A DNA stretch of 64,000 nucleotides from Terrimonas ginsenosidimutans (GCF_022012415.1 NZ_JAKLTR010000009.1:62001-126000), one strand, 5' to 3'; positions 1 to 10,300 are shown, counted from the stretch's first letter. The notes: a model not told the origin generated them from the sequence alone. Made by a program: numbers and translations.

Positions 1-162
1 ATCCGGGCAGGACTGGGGCTGAATAAGATTTTCCGGCTGTATCGTTCCTTCGTGCAGCAGTTGTTCCGGGATCAACTCATATTTTAACATCGGAAACCGG
101 TGACCCTCCGGCAGCGGATGAGCATAGATCGGGTCAAAAGCGATGTGAAGAAAACCGGGCAT
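1..162 (-). CDS. Histone-deacetylase-like (class I HDAC/AcuC family) protein, N-terminal fragment
   Basis: The minus strand reads open from an ATG at 162 to the window edge, giving 54 residues. The translation contains HIAFDPIYAHPLPEGHRFPM followed by KYELIPEQLL, the usual opening of bacterial histone-deacetylase-like amidohydrolases (zinc-dependent deacetylases of acetylated amines or polyamines). The active site lies outside the window, so catalytic competence cannot be judged. An in-frame ATG at 210 would add 16 residues that do not resemble the family, so I prefer 162. No clear ribosome-binding site is visible, which is normal in Bacteroidota. The assignment rests on the GHRFPM segment only. 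Confidence 0.8.
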   Translation of the reverse strand, partial: MPGFLHIAFDPIYAHPLPEGHRFPMLKYELIPEQLLHEGTIQPENLIQPQSCPD

Positions 163-344
163 ACTGCAAATATCAGCGTAAATTATTACAGTACTTGCGG
201 TTATCTCCATAAATACCGTATACCGGGAACCATCATTGATGGTATAATTCCTATCCCTGCAACAAATATTTGCGATTCCACAGGTTGACCGTTTATTGTA
301 TTTTGGAACCTTTACACGTCTCGTCGTATAAGTAAGTTCGCTTA

Positions 345-370
345 AAAGCCTGCCTTTTCAGGCAGGCTTT
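345..370. terminator. Hairpin terminator downstream of the collagen-like lipoprotein gene
   Basis: A perfect 10-bp stem (AAAGCCTGCC / GGCAGGCTTT) closes a 6-nt loop and is flanked by A and T runs on both sides. It lies 32 bp past the stop of the minus-strand lipoprotein gene and upstream of the deacetylase gene, so it can end lipoprotein transcription. Confidence 0.8.
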
Positions 371-401
371 CTCTCATCTGAAACCATAGTCGTTGTCCAA
401 C

Positions 402-953
402 CTAATCATTTAAACCGAAATAAGTTTTCACCTCCAAATAATTATCCAGGTTCAGTGACTGCCCGTTGCGTCCGGTCATCACATTATTAATGACCGATGG
501 CGAAGCCATAATGATCTTTACTTTTCTGAATGTTACAGGCATTGAATAATCATCTCCTGTGAGCGTATGCAATCTCATATACAAGCTGTAGTCGTCCGGT
601 GATTGAAACACCTGGTTGATCCACCACCTTGCCTGGTAAACGCCTCCTGATCCAAGACCCGGGCAGGGATACCATGTCGAAAGCCCTTCGCTCAGAGGAT
701 TATAATAAACAAGAACCAGACTGGAGTCTATCCTGGCCTTCGACACTCCCGGCATCTTGAACTCTTGCACAGCTGTAAATGTCGTTTGCCCAAAATTGAA
801 CGAGATAACGTCAGCATTACCGGCATTTCCCTGCGCACCTGCATGCCCCTGTCCTCCTTCCGGACCCGGCAGACCAATATCATACTTACTGCATGAACTG
901 AACGAAATAAGCGCAACAAGAACCAGCGACCCGACCTTGAAATATCTTTGCAT
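402..953 (-). CDS. Lipoprotein with a short collagen-like Gly-X-Y segment, function unknown
   Basis: The protein has 183 residues. It starts with a signal peptide ending in the lipobox-like FSSC (Cys about residue 21), so it is probably an exported lipoprotein. Residues about 28-46 read GLPGPEGGQGHAGAQGNAG, five to six Gly-X-Y triplets of collagen type, followed by a roughly 130-residue domain that I do not recognise, rich in aromatic and Thr/Val residues and probably all-beta. Small collagen-like lipoproteins of this layout occur in Bacteroidota, but their role is not known to me. The gene stands alone between a 768-bp spacer and a terminator. A plausible -7 box lies 26 bp upstream. Confidence 0.75.
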   Translation of the reverse strand: MQRYFKVGSLVLVALISFSSCSKYDIGLPGPEGGQGHAGAQGNAGNADVISFNFGQTTFTAVQEFKMPGVSKARIDSSLVLVYYNPLSEGLSTWYPCPGLGSGGVYQARWWINQVFQSPDDYSLYMRLHTLTGDDYSMPVTFRKVKIIMASPSVINNVMTGRNGQSLNLDNYLEVKTYFGLND

Positions 954-978
954 ACTAGTAGTTTAATGATTACTGCCG

Positions 979-986
979 CAAAGAGA
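979..986 (-). promoter_or_regulatory. Probable -7 box (TCTCTTTG) for the lipoprotein gene
   Basis: The minus strand reads TCTCTTTG about 26 bp before the ATG at 953. The Bacteroidota primary sigma factor recognises TAnnTTTG, so this has one mismatch. No convincing -33 TTG was found. Confidence 0.4.
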
Positions 987-1338
987 GTAAAAGAAAAAAA
1001 GAATGTGGATCAGAAATGAGTAAACGGAAAGAAATTGGATGTATCTGGCAGCGGTGGCTTTTTATCGAAGCCCTTTTTAGTTCGATGGTTGATGATTGAT
1101 ACAACTATGAACCTGCATTAATACTGAAGGATATGAGCGGCCAAACAATGAACAAAATTTGGCCATCCGTTATCAGGCATCTGGCGCAAAAGCTGGGGAT
1201 CGATTTCTCAGTTTCGTTTACGGTCGTCTAATCACCGTCATACTTCCGTTATTTTCCCGTTAGATCCTGTGTTTTTCCCATGGATTCCCTTCTGCATAAA
1301 GCGATATTTACAACAGAGAAATTTCTTAGTCACCGTCA

Positions 1339-1391
1339 TTTTCAGGACTGGTGGAGGAGGGCAGTCCTGAAAAGGGCGGTGCGTTTTTTTA
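1339..1391 (+). terminator. Strong hairpin plus T run with no plus-strand gene in front of it
   Basis: A 12-bp perfect stem (TTTTCAGGACTG / CAGTCCTGAAAA, 1339-1350 and 362-373 past 1000) encloses an 11-nt purine-rich loop. CACC/GGTG extends the pairing outside, and a seven-T run follows at 1385-1391. The form is that of a plus-strand intrinsic terminator, but no plus-strand protein gene lies upstream. It may end an unannotated small RNA or be a relic. Confidence 0.5.
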
Positions 1392-1451
1392 TTGCATCTA
1401 TGATCAAAAAAAGGAAGAATGGGATAGGAAATGTGGAATGATACAATTGAA

Positions 1452-1505
1452 AAATGGGCGACGACAGTCAAACGCAGCAATGCGGTTGCTGTCGTATGCC
1501 CATTT
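1452..1505. repeat. Long imperfect hairpin
   Basis: AAATGGGC and ACGACAG on the left pair with CTGTCGT and GCCCATTT on the right. The centre CGCA-gcaa-TGCG continues the helix, giving a roughly 22-bp stem with small bulges. Confidence 0.6.
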
Positions 1506-1510
1506 CTGCC

Positions 1511-1592
1511 CTGCGCGCGGCGAATGAATCAGCGCGCGCGGCGGTGAATGGATCGCAGCGCGCGGCATAGAACGAATCAGCGCGCGACGGGT
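1511..1592. repeat. GCGCGC-headed tandem array of about 22-26 bp units
   Basis: Three full and one partial imperfect units start with GCGCGCGGC or GCGCGCGAC and continue with a GAAtGAATCag-like tail. The array is much more GC-rich than its surroundings and lies in noncoding DNA between convergently placed structure elements and the end of the GH3 gene. Confidence 0.65.
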
Positions 1593-1670
1593 ATATTAAC
1601 CCGCCCCCCGGCAACTCATAGCCCAGCGGAACCAACTAACCTGTTGCGAGATATCAACCTATGAAACCTC

Positions 1671-1710
1671 TGAAACTTTTAAACTTTTAAACTCTTAAAC
1701 TTTTAAACTC
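1671..1710. repeat. Single arm of AAACTTTT words (family D)
   Basis: Four to five 8-bp words, AAACTTTT with AAACTCTT variants, are directly repeated just past the stop of the GH3 gene. The same word builds both arms of the inverted repeats near 33.6, 46.8 and 59.2 kb. No opposite arm is present here. Confidence 0.6.
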
Positions 1711-1721
1711 TCCCCCCCCCT

Positions 1722-3947
1722 TTATTCCCCTTTTAATTCAACAACCTGCCGCAACTGGATCGAGTCAGAACTTCCCCCGATCATTATCTCGAATTCGCCC
1801 GGCTCTGCATCATACTTAAGGTCAGCATCGTAAAAGGATAAAAGAGTTTTATCTATAACGAATTGGACTGTTTTAGACTCACCCGGATTCAGCGTGATCT
1901 TTTGAAACCCTTTCAATTCTTTCATCGGGCGTGCAACAGAAGCAACCTTATCCCATATATACAACTGTACCACTTCAGCTCCGGCAGACTTACCGGAATT
2001 GGAAAGATTGAATCTCACGGTGACCGTTTCATTCTTCCTGAACTGCGTCTTATCCACTTCAAGGGCAGAATAATTGAAGGTTGTATAACTCAGTCCATAA
2101 CCGAAGGCAAAACGCGCAAGATTTGATTCATCGATATATGCGGAACGGTAGTGAATATTCTTCGGATCTTTTACGGGGCGCCCTGTGCTGTATGCATTAT
2201 AGGAAACCGGGATCTGGCCTATTGACCGCGGGAAACTGATCGGAAGCTTTCCGGAAGGATTGTGATCACCATACAATACATCGGAGATCGCGTTCCCGGC
2301 CTCAGTGCCTAACCACCAGGTGAACAGAACGGCGTCTGCTTCATCGGCAATTGCATCAAAGATCAGCGGACGACCACCCATCACCAATGCAACAACCGGT
2401 TTACCCGTTGCCTTGACCGCTTTGAACAGTTCTTCCTGCTTTCCGGGAATATGAATATCTGCCCGCGATCTTGCTTCACCCGTCATATCACCACTTTCTC
2501 CTGTCGCAAATATCACAAGATCCGCCTGTTTTGCCGCAGCCACGGCCTGTGCAAATCCTGCGGTCGATGTTCCTGTGATATCACAGCCTTTCGCATAAAT
2601 AAATTTCGTTTGCCCTTTCCTGTTCTGCAATCCGTCCCATACACTTACAACAGTAGCAGTATCATTCGGGAACACTACCCAATTGCCCAGCATATCCTTT
2701 TTTGATTTACCGAGAGGGCCTATCACTGCGATTGTTTTGTAATTCCTGTTGAGTGGCAGTACAGCTTTAGTATTTTTTAATAAGACGATAGATTTTGCGG
2801 CAGCATCACGCGCAATTGCAAGATGCTTTTTATCTGCAAGTACTTCTTTCTCTCTTTGCAGGTCGGAGAAGCGATAAGGATCTTCAAATAATCCGAGTTC
2901 AAACTTCTTTCTCAATATTCTTTTTACCGCATCATCGATCAGTGCTTCACTTACTTTACCGTCTTTGACCAGTTGAGCAAGGTTTCTGCGATACGCATTG
3001 CTTTCCATATCCATATCACTACCCGCGATCATTGCCCGCTGAGCAGCATCTTTCGCGTCTTTTGCATAGCCCCATGGCACCATTTCTCCAATAGAATTCC
3101 AATCGCTCACTACGAATCCCCCAAACTTCCATGCATCTTTCAGGATATCACGCTGCAGATACGTACTGGCGGTTGCAGGAATTCCATTTAGTGTATTGAA
3201 CGAATTCATAAAGGTGGCTGCACCTGCATCAACAGCAGCTTTGAATGGCGGCAGATATGTTTCCCATAACTGTTGTCTGCTCATATCCGCTGCATTATAA
3301 TCACGTCCGGCGAGTGCCGCGCCATAAGCGGCAAAATGCTTCGCACACGCCATGATCGCATCAAGCTTTCCCAGCTCTTCGCCCTGAAAACCTTTCACGC
3401 GTGCAATGGCGATCTGCGAACCAAGATATGCATCCTCACCCGCGCCTTCCATTACACGGCCCCAGCGGGGATCACGGGCAACATCCACCATCGGGGCAAA
3501 TGTCCAATGCAGCCCGGATGCTGCGGCTTCCTTTGCGGCAATATGCGCTGTTGTTCGAATGGCTTCAAGATCCCATGATGCTGATTCCCCAAGCGGCACC
3601 GGGAAAACAGTCTGGTAACCGTGTATCACATCCTGGCCGAATAACAGGGGGATCTTCAGCCGCGACTGCATCGCTGCGGCCTGTATTTCCCGAGTATCTT
3701 TCACACCTTTTACATTCAGCATACTGCCGATCCATCCTGTCTTAAGGTCATTAAGCTGGTTCGTCTTTTTATCACTGGCAGGCCCCGTAACCTCCCGGCC
3801 GGAATACTGGTTAAGCTGGCCGATCTTCTCCTCCAGTGTCATCAACTTCAAAACAGAATCAACCCTTTGATCAATTGAGCGCTTTTGCGCCAGGCTGATC
3901 AATGGTGTGCACAGCAAGGCTATGCAGCAAAATTTCAGGCAATTCAT
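1722..3947 (-). CDS. bglX: Glycoside hydrolase family 3 beta-glucosidase, BglX type
   Basis: The predicted product is a periplasmic or exported exo-beta-glucosidase that releases glucose or related sugars from the non-reducing end of oligosaccharides. At 741 residues it is close to the size of E. coli BglX. A signal peptide ends near SLAQ (residue 21). The N-terminal barrel carries KHFAAYGA (substrate-binding Lys-His) and GGFVVSDWNS, whose Asp near residue 282 is the usual GH3 nucleophile. The C-terminal alpha/beta sandwich and a fibronectin-III-like domain (residues about 640-735, ending in EFEIMIGGSS) follow. The gene lies 118 bp downstream of a GH2 gene on the same strand and is probably co-transcribed, so the two may act on one glycan. 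No SusC/SusD pair is adjacent. Confidence 0.92.
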   Translation of the reverse strand: MNCLKFCCIALLCTPLISLAQKRSIDQRVDSVLKLMTLEEKIGQLNQYSGREVTGPASDKKTNQLNDLKTGWIGSMLNVKGVKDTREIQAAAMQSRLKIPLLFGQDVIHGYQTVFPVPLGESASWDLEAIRTTAHIAAKEAAASGLHWTFAPMVDVARDPRWGRVMEGAGEDAYLGSQIAIARVKGFQGEELGKLDAIMACAKHFAAYGAALAGRDYNAADMSRQQLWETYLPPFKAAVDAGAATFMNSFNTLNGIPATASTYLQRDILKDAWKFGGFVVSDWNSIGEMVPWGYAKDAKDAAQRAMIAGSDMDMESNAYRRNLAQLVKDGKVSEALIDDAVKRILRKKFELGLFEDPYRFSDLQREKEVLADKKHLAIARDAAAKSIVLLKNTKAVLPLNRNYKTIAVIGPLGKSKKDMLGNWVVFPNDTATVVSVWDGLQNRKGQTKFIYAKGCDITGTSTAGFAQAVAAAKQADLVIFATGESGDMTGEARSRADIHIPGKQEELFKAVKATGKPVVALVMGGRPLIFDAIADEADAVLFTWWLGTEAGNAISDVLYGDHNPSGKLPISFPRSIGQIPVSYNAYSTGRPVKDPKNIHYRSAYIDESNLARFAFGYGLSYTTFNYSALEVDKTQFRKNETVTVRFNLSNSGKSAGAEVVQLYIWDKVASVARPMKELKGFQKITLNPGESKTVQFVIDKTLLSFYDADLKYDAEPGEFEIMIGGSSDSIQLRQVVELKGE

Positions 3948-4065
3948 TTCGGTTATTTCTTTGTTGGTTAGTTAAAAGCAGTGAAAGAACAATAATTGAA
4001 ATGCTCAACAGTTTTCCGGTTTAAAGGTCAACGTCAGGCAACTATTAAACCTGGAATGTTTAACC

Positions 4066-5898
4066 TCATTTCCCCTCGCTTTTATACTTCTTCTGCATTT
4101 CGTCGTAAAATGCTTTCAATACAAAAAACGCTTTCTTCTTTTTCCCTGTTTCGGAGATAAGGCCTTTCCGATTCCAGAAATCCTGGTAATAAGGATGCTG
4201 GCGGCGGGGTGAGCGGAAGTCTGTCAGGATCCATGGTGTCATACCACGCAAAGCAGGAATAGCTGTAAGCATTTTTATCTGGTTCACGTACAGCAACTCC
4301 TGGTATTCTTCACTCCACCGGGTTTCTTCGTCCGCATGAAAACCACCCAGCGCATCTGCCCCGAACTCTGTGATCACAACAGGTTTATTGAATCCGATCT
4401 TGAACTTATAATTCAGCATATCAGTTGAATTGCTCCAGTACCATCCTGCATATTCATTGAAGCTGACCAGGTCGAGCTTTTCTCCAAGCGGGTCATTTAC
4501 GATCACATCATGTCCTTCCCGGTGAACCTCCAGTGCCGCCGCAACCAATCGTGTATCATCCAGTGAACGTGCTTTTGCCGCAAGCTTACCCATGAAGGTA
4601 TGACGTGGCTCGCTTAACGGGGTTTCGTTACCGATAGACCAAACGATCACGCTTGACCTGTTTTTATCACGAACGATCAGATCAGACAATTGCTTCTCTG
4701 CATTGTTATACGTATCCGGATTCAACCATGAAATAGTCCAGTACACAGGCACTTCTCCCCAAACCATTAACCCCATTTCATCTGCGAGCCTGATCATCTC
4801 TTCGCTATGAGGATAATGTGCGAGGCGAACATAATTGCAGTTCATCTCCTTTGCCCATTGAAGCATCATACGCATATCTCCCTGACCACGAAGACGGCCG
4901 GGTATCAATGGATTTTCATCATGCAGTGAAATGCCCCGAAGAAATACCGGCTTCCCGTTCAACAGGATCTCCTGCCCTTTTGTTTCGATCGTACGGAAGC
5001 CGATCTGATCAGTCAGCTTGTCTTTTGCAGTACTTATCTCTACGTTATACAGCCGGGGATTTTCCGGTGACCAGTAACTGATCTTTTTCACGGGAAAGCT
5101 GATCGCAGCGCGACCATTATTATCCGTTGTAACGGTTTGCGTAATGCCTGCTTCCGGGATAAAGATCGTGACCGTTTGCGAAAGAGCGGTACCGGCCATC
5201 TGAACAAACCCTTCTATCTTATTGGGGTTATTTTTTGCAAGCTGCACTTTGTAGTCGGCAATATAGGAATCCGGCACTTCCGTCAAAAGTACGTCACGGG
5301 TAATACCGCCATAATTCCACCAGTCTGTATTAACAGTCGGGATTTCGTCCTGCTTACGCGTATTGTCAGCTTTAACCACAACAAAGTTCTCTCCTTTAAC
5401 CAATTTGCCGGTTACATCAAACTGGAATGGCGTAAAACCGCCTTTGTGCATTCCCAGTTTTTTCCCGTTCAGATACACATGCGCTTCGTAGTTCACTGCT
5501 CCGAAATAAAGGAAGTATCTTTTTCCAGCCTGTGGGTCCGCATTGAATTTCTGGCGAAGCCAGATTGAACCTTCATAGAACTGAAGTTTTTCAGATTGCG
5601 AATTCCAGTCGCCCGGCACTTTCAGCGTTGGAGAAAGATCGAAATTGTATTCGATCAATTCGCCTTTATCCTTTTGTTTGCGGTCATCATAAAACCCGCC
5701 TGAACCTGTTGCCGATTGATCATGTGGCTCATGACGATAATCATAGTATCCCATTTCATACGGGTCGATAATGTAATTCCAACGTCCGTCGAGACTCAGG
5801 TTTTTTCTTCCGTAGATATGCTGCAGCAAAGGTTCCTGCGCATGACTGCCGGCAGCGTAAATAAAGGCGGCGATCAGAAAAAGCAAGCGGGTATTCAT
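4066..5898 (-). CDS. Glycoside hydrolase family 2, beta-glucuronidase-like
   Basis: This is an exported retaining glycosidase of 610 residues with a signal peptide ending near SHAQ. The order is the GH2 one: sugar-binding jelly roll (residues about 30-210), immunoglobulin-like domain, then a TIM barrel. The acid/base motif VWSIGNETP (Glu about residue 422) and the nucleophile motif VITEFGADA (Glu about 510) are present. Near the C terminus FWNRKGL contains an Asn-x-Lys pair, which in GH2 marks glucuronic-acid-binding beta-glucuronidases and argues against a galactosidase. Substrate identity is therefore inferred from one motif. It is the first gene of a likely two-gene operon with the GH3 enzyme. 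The minus strand has TATCTTTC about 46 bp before the ATG, one mismatch from the TAnnTTTG -7 box. Confidence 0.88.
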   Translation of the reverse strand: MNTRLLFLIAAFIYAAGSHAQEPLLQHIYGRKNLSLDGRWNYIIDPYEMGYYDYRHEPHDQSATGSGGFYDDRKQKDKGELIEYNFDLSPTLKVPGDWNSQSEKLQFYEGSIWLRQKFNADPQAGKRYFLYFGAVNYEAHVYLNGKKLGMHKGGFTPFQFDVTGKLVKGENFVVVKADNTRKQDEIPTVNTDWWNYGGITRDVLLTEVPDSYIADYKVQLAKNNPNKIEGFVQMAGTALSQTVTIFIPEAGITQTVTTDNNGRAAISFPVKKISYWSPENPRLYNVEISTAKDKLTDQIGFRTIETKGQEILLNGKPVFLRGISLHDENPLIPGRLRGQGDMRMMLQWAKEMNCNYVRLAHYPHSEEMIRLADEMGLMVWGEVPVYWTISWLNPDTYNNAEKQLSDLIVRDKNRSSVIVWSIGNETPLSEPRHTFMGKLAAKARSLDDTRLVAAALEVHREGHDVIVNDPLGEKLDLVSFNEYAGWYWSNSTDMLNYKFKIGFNKPVVITEFGADALGGFHADEETRWSEEYQELLYVNQIKMLTAIPALRGMTPWILTDFRSPRRQHPYYQDFWNRKGLISETGKKKKAFFVLKAFYDEMQKKYKSEGK

Positions 5899-5943
5899 TT
5901 TGGATAATGTAGTTAATAAAACTTAGTTAAATATCAGGACGCG

Positions 5944-5951
5944 GAAAGATA
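5944..5951 (-). promoter_or_regulatory. Possible -7 box (TATCTTTC) for the GH2-GH3 operon
   Basis: The minus strand reads TATCTTTC about 46 bp upstream of the GH2 start, one mismatch from TAnnTTTG. No clear -33 element was found at the right distance. The remaining spacer up to 6181 shows nothing else I can name. Confidence 0.35.
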
Positions 5952-6181
5952 CAGCAGAAAAGTATAGGGTGTATCCGGGACGCAAAGGGTAAGTCCGAAA
6001 TCGTTTCCGGGATAAGTGATCAGGGAGCAAAACCAAATGTTCAAAAGGAAGAAGAGCCCACCGGGCCGTTTACTCAATGGAGCGCAATATCCGCTAAATA
6101 GTATTGGTTAAAAAAGCGCCGATGCTGAAATTTGGGCGTGCGTTAACAGCTTTCAGTCGCGGATCTAATTAATATTGATAT

Positions 6182-6436
6182 ATGCTTGAAAAATACCAGA
6201 CCCTCCGGACAATTTACGAACTGGTCAGAAATGACGACCAGCCGATATTGAGCAATATCAGTCCGAGGGAAATAATTCTACGCCAGCATTCCGGCTGGGA
6301 TGTAATTGTAACACACCTGTATGAGTTGAAACAGGAGGGTTTGTTAGAGATCCTGCAATTGAATATTGCGCAGATATACCTCACAGGCAAGGGACTTGAG
6401 CATGCAATGGCGATGACCGCCAACGCGGCGGCATAG
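6182..6436 (+). CDS. Small hypothetical protein, possibly winged-helix
   Basis: An 84-residue soluble protein. The pattern of helices with SPREIILRQHSGWDVIVTHLYELKQ followed by LTGKGLEHA resembles a small winged-helix domain (the I-Y-LTxxGL strand-turn is common in such proteins), but no family can be named. It precedes the MscS gene by 40 bp on the same strand, so the two may be co-transcribed. Coding potential is supported by clean amino acid composition and by an ATG at the expected place. A regulatory role is only an inference. Confidence 0.6.
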   Translation: MLEKYQTLRTIYELVRNDDQPILSNISPREIILRQHSGWDVIVTHLYELKQEGLLEILQLNIAQIYLTGKGLEHAMAMTANAAA

Positions 6437-6476
6437 GCCACGACCAGAATGGCATAGTTTTTTTATATCCTATGCT

Positions 6477-7259
6477 ATGAATTGGAATTGGGAAGAATTT
6501 TACAAAAAAGCATCTGACTGGCTGATACTGTATGTGCCAAAGATCGTCGTAGCCATTATCATTCTTTTTATTGGATTTTGGTTGGTCCGCATTCTGTCCA
6601 AATGGTTAAGAAAAGTTTTGGAGAAGCGGAACTTTAACGCATCACTGCGGTATTTCCTATTAAATCTGATCGTGATCGCGCTGCAGATCTTTGTCATCGT
6701 GATCTCGTTGCAGGCAGCAGGTCTGCAACTTACTTTCTTTACGGCAATTGTAGCCGGCCTCAGTGTCGCGGCGGGTCTTGCTCTTTCAGGAACATTACAG
6801 AACTTTGTGAGCGGCATCCTGATACTCGTACTCCGTCCTTATCGCGTTGGAGATAATGTCATCATGCAAAATCAACAGGGCACTGTTGATTCCATCCAGC
6901 TGTTCTACACCCTGATAAAAACTTTTGATAATAAAACGATCATCGTTCCAAACGGACAGCTCTCCAATAACGTAGTGGTCAATCTTAGCCGCGAAGGGAT
7001 GCGCCGCATCGATGTGGAACTGAAATTTCCTTATAAAATAGATGAGGAGACGGTACGCAAAACTGCTGTTGATGTAATAACGCATATTGACTCATTAAAA
7101 AAAGAGCCCGCACACCGGATCGGCGTCATAAATCTCGAACCCGACAAATACACGATCTCTATTCAGGCATGGACGAATGCACATGGCTTTGAAGACACCA
7201 GGATGGAGCTCAACGAACGACTCATGGAAGCATTAAAGCAGCAGCAACTTCTTGCATAA
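6477..7259 (+). CDS. mscS: Small-conductance mechanosensitive channel, MscS family
   Basis: The product is an inner-membrane channel that opens under membrane tension and releases solutes during hypo-osmotic shock. It has 260 residues, near the E. coli MscS size of 286. Three transmembrane segments are visible (about residues 17-40, 60-82 and 87-115). The third is the glycine/alanine-rich pore helix, containing GLSVAAGLALSGTLQNFVSG. The cytoplasmic beta domain follows with RVGDNVIM and GTVDSIQLFYTLIKTFDNK, and IIVPNGQLSNN is the classic MscS signature. An alpha/beta domain ends the protein. It follows a small hypothetical gene at 40 bp and is followed by the SusC-like gene. Confidence 0.93.
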   Translation: MNWNWEEFYKKASDWLILYVPKIVVAIIILFIGFWLVRILSKWLRKVLEKRNFNASLRYFLLNLIVIALQIFVIVISLQAAGLQLTFFTAIVAGLSVAAGLALSGTLQNFVSGILILVLRPYRVGDNVIMQNQQGTVDSIQLFYTLIKTFDNKTIIVPNGQLSNNVVVNLSREGMRRIDVELKFPYKIDEETVRKTAVDVITHIDSLKKEPAHRIGVINLEPDKYTISIQAWTNAHGFEDTRMELNERLMEALKQQQLLA

Positions 7260-7380
7260 AAAAACCCTGTACAATACTCAATAGAGAGCAGTTGTAATCA
7301 GAAGATTCATCCTGTTTTTTGTTACCTTAACAAAGATGCATCGAGCAATGCATCGCCATTGGGAACGAAATACACTCCGG

Positions 7381-10300
7381 ATGAAACTGTTTATCCTTTA
7401 CTGCATTGCCAGTCTGGCGAACGCATGTGTTTATGCGCAAAGGATCAGTGTTTCTTTTAAGAACGCTTCATTCCGTGAAGTGATCCGGCAGATAGAAAAG
7501 CAAAGCTCCTACACTTTCGTATACACCAGTGAACAGCTCCAAAGAATCCCGAATACCAGTATCAGGAAACACAAAATGGACATTCGCGATCTTCTTGGCA
7601 ACCTCCTGCAAAAAAGCAGTATCGGATATCTTATCGACGGGAATTATATTATTCTTGTATCAAACCATGAACAGAAAAGAACAGTCCGGGGACGCATCCT
7701 GACCTATTCAGGCGACCCGGTGGAAGGAGCCACCATATACCTCCAAACTGAAAACAAAAACATCATCACCAAGGCAGACGGCAGCTTTGAACTCTCGGGA
7801 GTAACTTCAGGAACGGCGTTGCTTATCACAGGCGCTGAGATCATTTCTACGGAAACAGAAGTTGGAACAGCTGACTTCCTCGAATTAAAGATCCAGCAAA
7901 AGATAAAAGAATTAGACGAAACGATCATCCTCGGATATGGATCAACAACACGCCGGTTCAGCACAGGCAATGCAGTAAAGGTCAATACCACTGAAATGAA
8001 CAAACTGCCAAGAAACGATCTGTTTCAGTTTCTGCAGGGAAAAGTTCCGGGTATGCTCATAACATCTTCCGGAGAAGCTCCGGGAGCGTCCTCCCTGTTA
8101 CAAATACGCGGACAACATTCTGTCAACCCAAATCCGCTTATCAATTACCTGATACCACCGGTTGACCAACCCTTCATTGTACTCAATGGTGTTCCCTTTG
8201 CTCCACAGAACAATAATGCAAACCAGCTATCTTCCATCGGCGCGCCGGGAAGTCTTGACGCTTACCAGAATCCCTATGGCGGAATAAGCCCACTAAGCCT
8301 TATAGATCCATCTGATATTGAAAGTATCGAAATACTAAAGGATGCAGTAGCAACCTCGCTTTATGGATCCCGTTCCTCGAACGGAGTCATACTTATCACC
8401 ACCAAACAACCATCGGAAGAAAAACTCTCGATAGAAACGATCATATCATCCGGCATATCTGTACGCAAGGCTCCGCCCGCCATGCTTTCAACAGATCAGT
8501 ATCGTGAATTAAGAAAGAATGCGTTTACAAATGATGGTATCCAGGCAGATCTCGCCGAACGTTCTTTTTCATACGCACCAGATCTGTTATCTTTTGACAG
8601 CAGCCGGCAGATCAACTGGGGCAGGTATTTTTTTCATGCTGCCACGCCATTATGGAACGCACATTCACGGATCTCAGGCAGCTTCCGCAGGATCTTCTTC
8701 ACCGGTTCTATTGGTTTTCGGAATGAAGATCATCTATTGAAAGGAGATTTCTTTTCAAAACAATTAACCATCAGCCAGCAACTCAGATACCGCTCTCAAA
8801 ATCAAAAAATAAACACCACAGCATCTGTTTATTACTCGAATGGAAAAAATGTGTCCACCGTGTCGCCGGCTTTATTACGTGTGATCAGTTTGCCACCCAA
8901 TCATCCGGAGCTTTATAACAGCAATGGCAAGCTGAACTGGGAATACAATGGACTGCCGATAACAGATAATCCCGCGGCTTATCTGCTTCAAACATATACG
9001 ATGACCATGTCTGCCATACAGGCAACCACAAGAACGGACTACCTGATAGCAAAACATCTCACCATCAGCCTGAACGCCGGATACAGCGGTTTATCGACAA
9101 AAGAATCATCATTAGCACCTCACGCTTCATTCGGCCCGCAACAGCAAAGAAATGTCCGCAGCTTATATGGGTCAGGAAAATTCCGGACCACCGTTCTCGA
9201 ACCTCAGCTTGAGTATAAGCTGAGCCGCAAAAGAGTTTCGCTGCTGATAATGACGGGCGCGACTTTACAACATCATTCTGTTTTTCTTGGATCAATGAGG
9301 GGATCTGGCTACAACGATGCCTCAAAACCACTAACATTAGCCAATGCCACGCGGATAGATGACAGACACATCTTTGACAACAACACTTACCAAAGCCTGC
9401 TTGCTAGATTCTCTTTGCAGATCTCAGGCAAATACAGTATCGATCTCACCGGAAGATGTGAAAATTCCAGCCACTTCAGCAGCGATGAAAAAAACGGATT
9501 ATTCTCATCGGCAGGTATTGGATGGATCTTCTCTGAAGAAACATTTGTCAGGAAACACCTGCCATTCTTTAACTATGGGAAGATCAGGATCTCATATGGT
9601 ACTACCGGCAATGATAATGTGGGCTATAGTCATTTCAGGGATTCATGGTCAAGAATTTCAACGTATACCGGCAATCAGCCATCTGCAGACAATGTGAATG
9701 AAATCCCGTTCGGATGGTCGGTTACACGAAAAGCTGAAGCCGCACTCGAATGCTATACTTTTAATAACCGCTTATCGTTCACTTTTTCAGCCTATTTCCA
9801 CCGCACTGGCAAACAGCTGATCAGCCAACTCTTACCCAATCAAACCAGTTCATCAAGATATATCCTGAACTATCCCGCAATAGTACATAATCGCGGGATC
9901 GAGATTACTGTCACTTACAGATCCGAAGAACATCGCAGGCTCAGGTGGTCATCACAGATAAACATCACTTCTCACAGGAACTATCTGAGAAGTTTTGAAG
10001 GATTGGAGAAAAGTATGTATGCACGAAGATACTGGACGGGACAGTCCCTTGATTCCAAACAGCCCTTGCGATTTGCCGGTGTGGACCCGGGAACGGGGAT
10101 CTATCAGTTCCTTGAGGACAACAATTATTATGTCAATACTGCACCAAAATTATATGGCGGGTCAACTCAGACAGTCTCCATTGGACGCTGGAAGACTGAA
10201 ATGCAATTTGATTTTCGCTTTCAAACAGGCATCAATCACCTCCGCGCTTTATATAATCACCCTCCCGGTTCAGGCATCAATCAGCCCCTGCTGGTTGGTG

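Larger units (their letters stand above)
954..1721. other. 768-bp spacer without a convincing gene, rich in secondary structure
   Basis: No ORF here has recognisable coding character. A 32-codon ORF begins at about 1134 (plus strand, MSGQTMNKIWPS...) and could be a gene remnant. The spacer holds, in order, a GGCCAAA...TTTGGCC dyad (1139-1164), a stable hairpin followed by a T run, a long imperfect hairpin, a GCGCGC tandem array, a short CGGGT/AACCCG dyad, an AAACTTTT word array and a run of ten C residues next to the end of the glycosidase gene. Confidence 0.6.

Noticed and set aside
100-288. 62-codon plus-strand ORF
   Set aside because: It lies antisense to the deacetylase start on the minus strand and has no family resemblance.
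1511-1592. CRISPR array
   Set aside because: Units are only 22-26 bp, imperfect and contiguous without unique spacers, and no cas gene is in the window.
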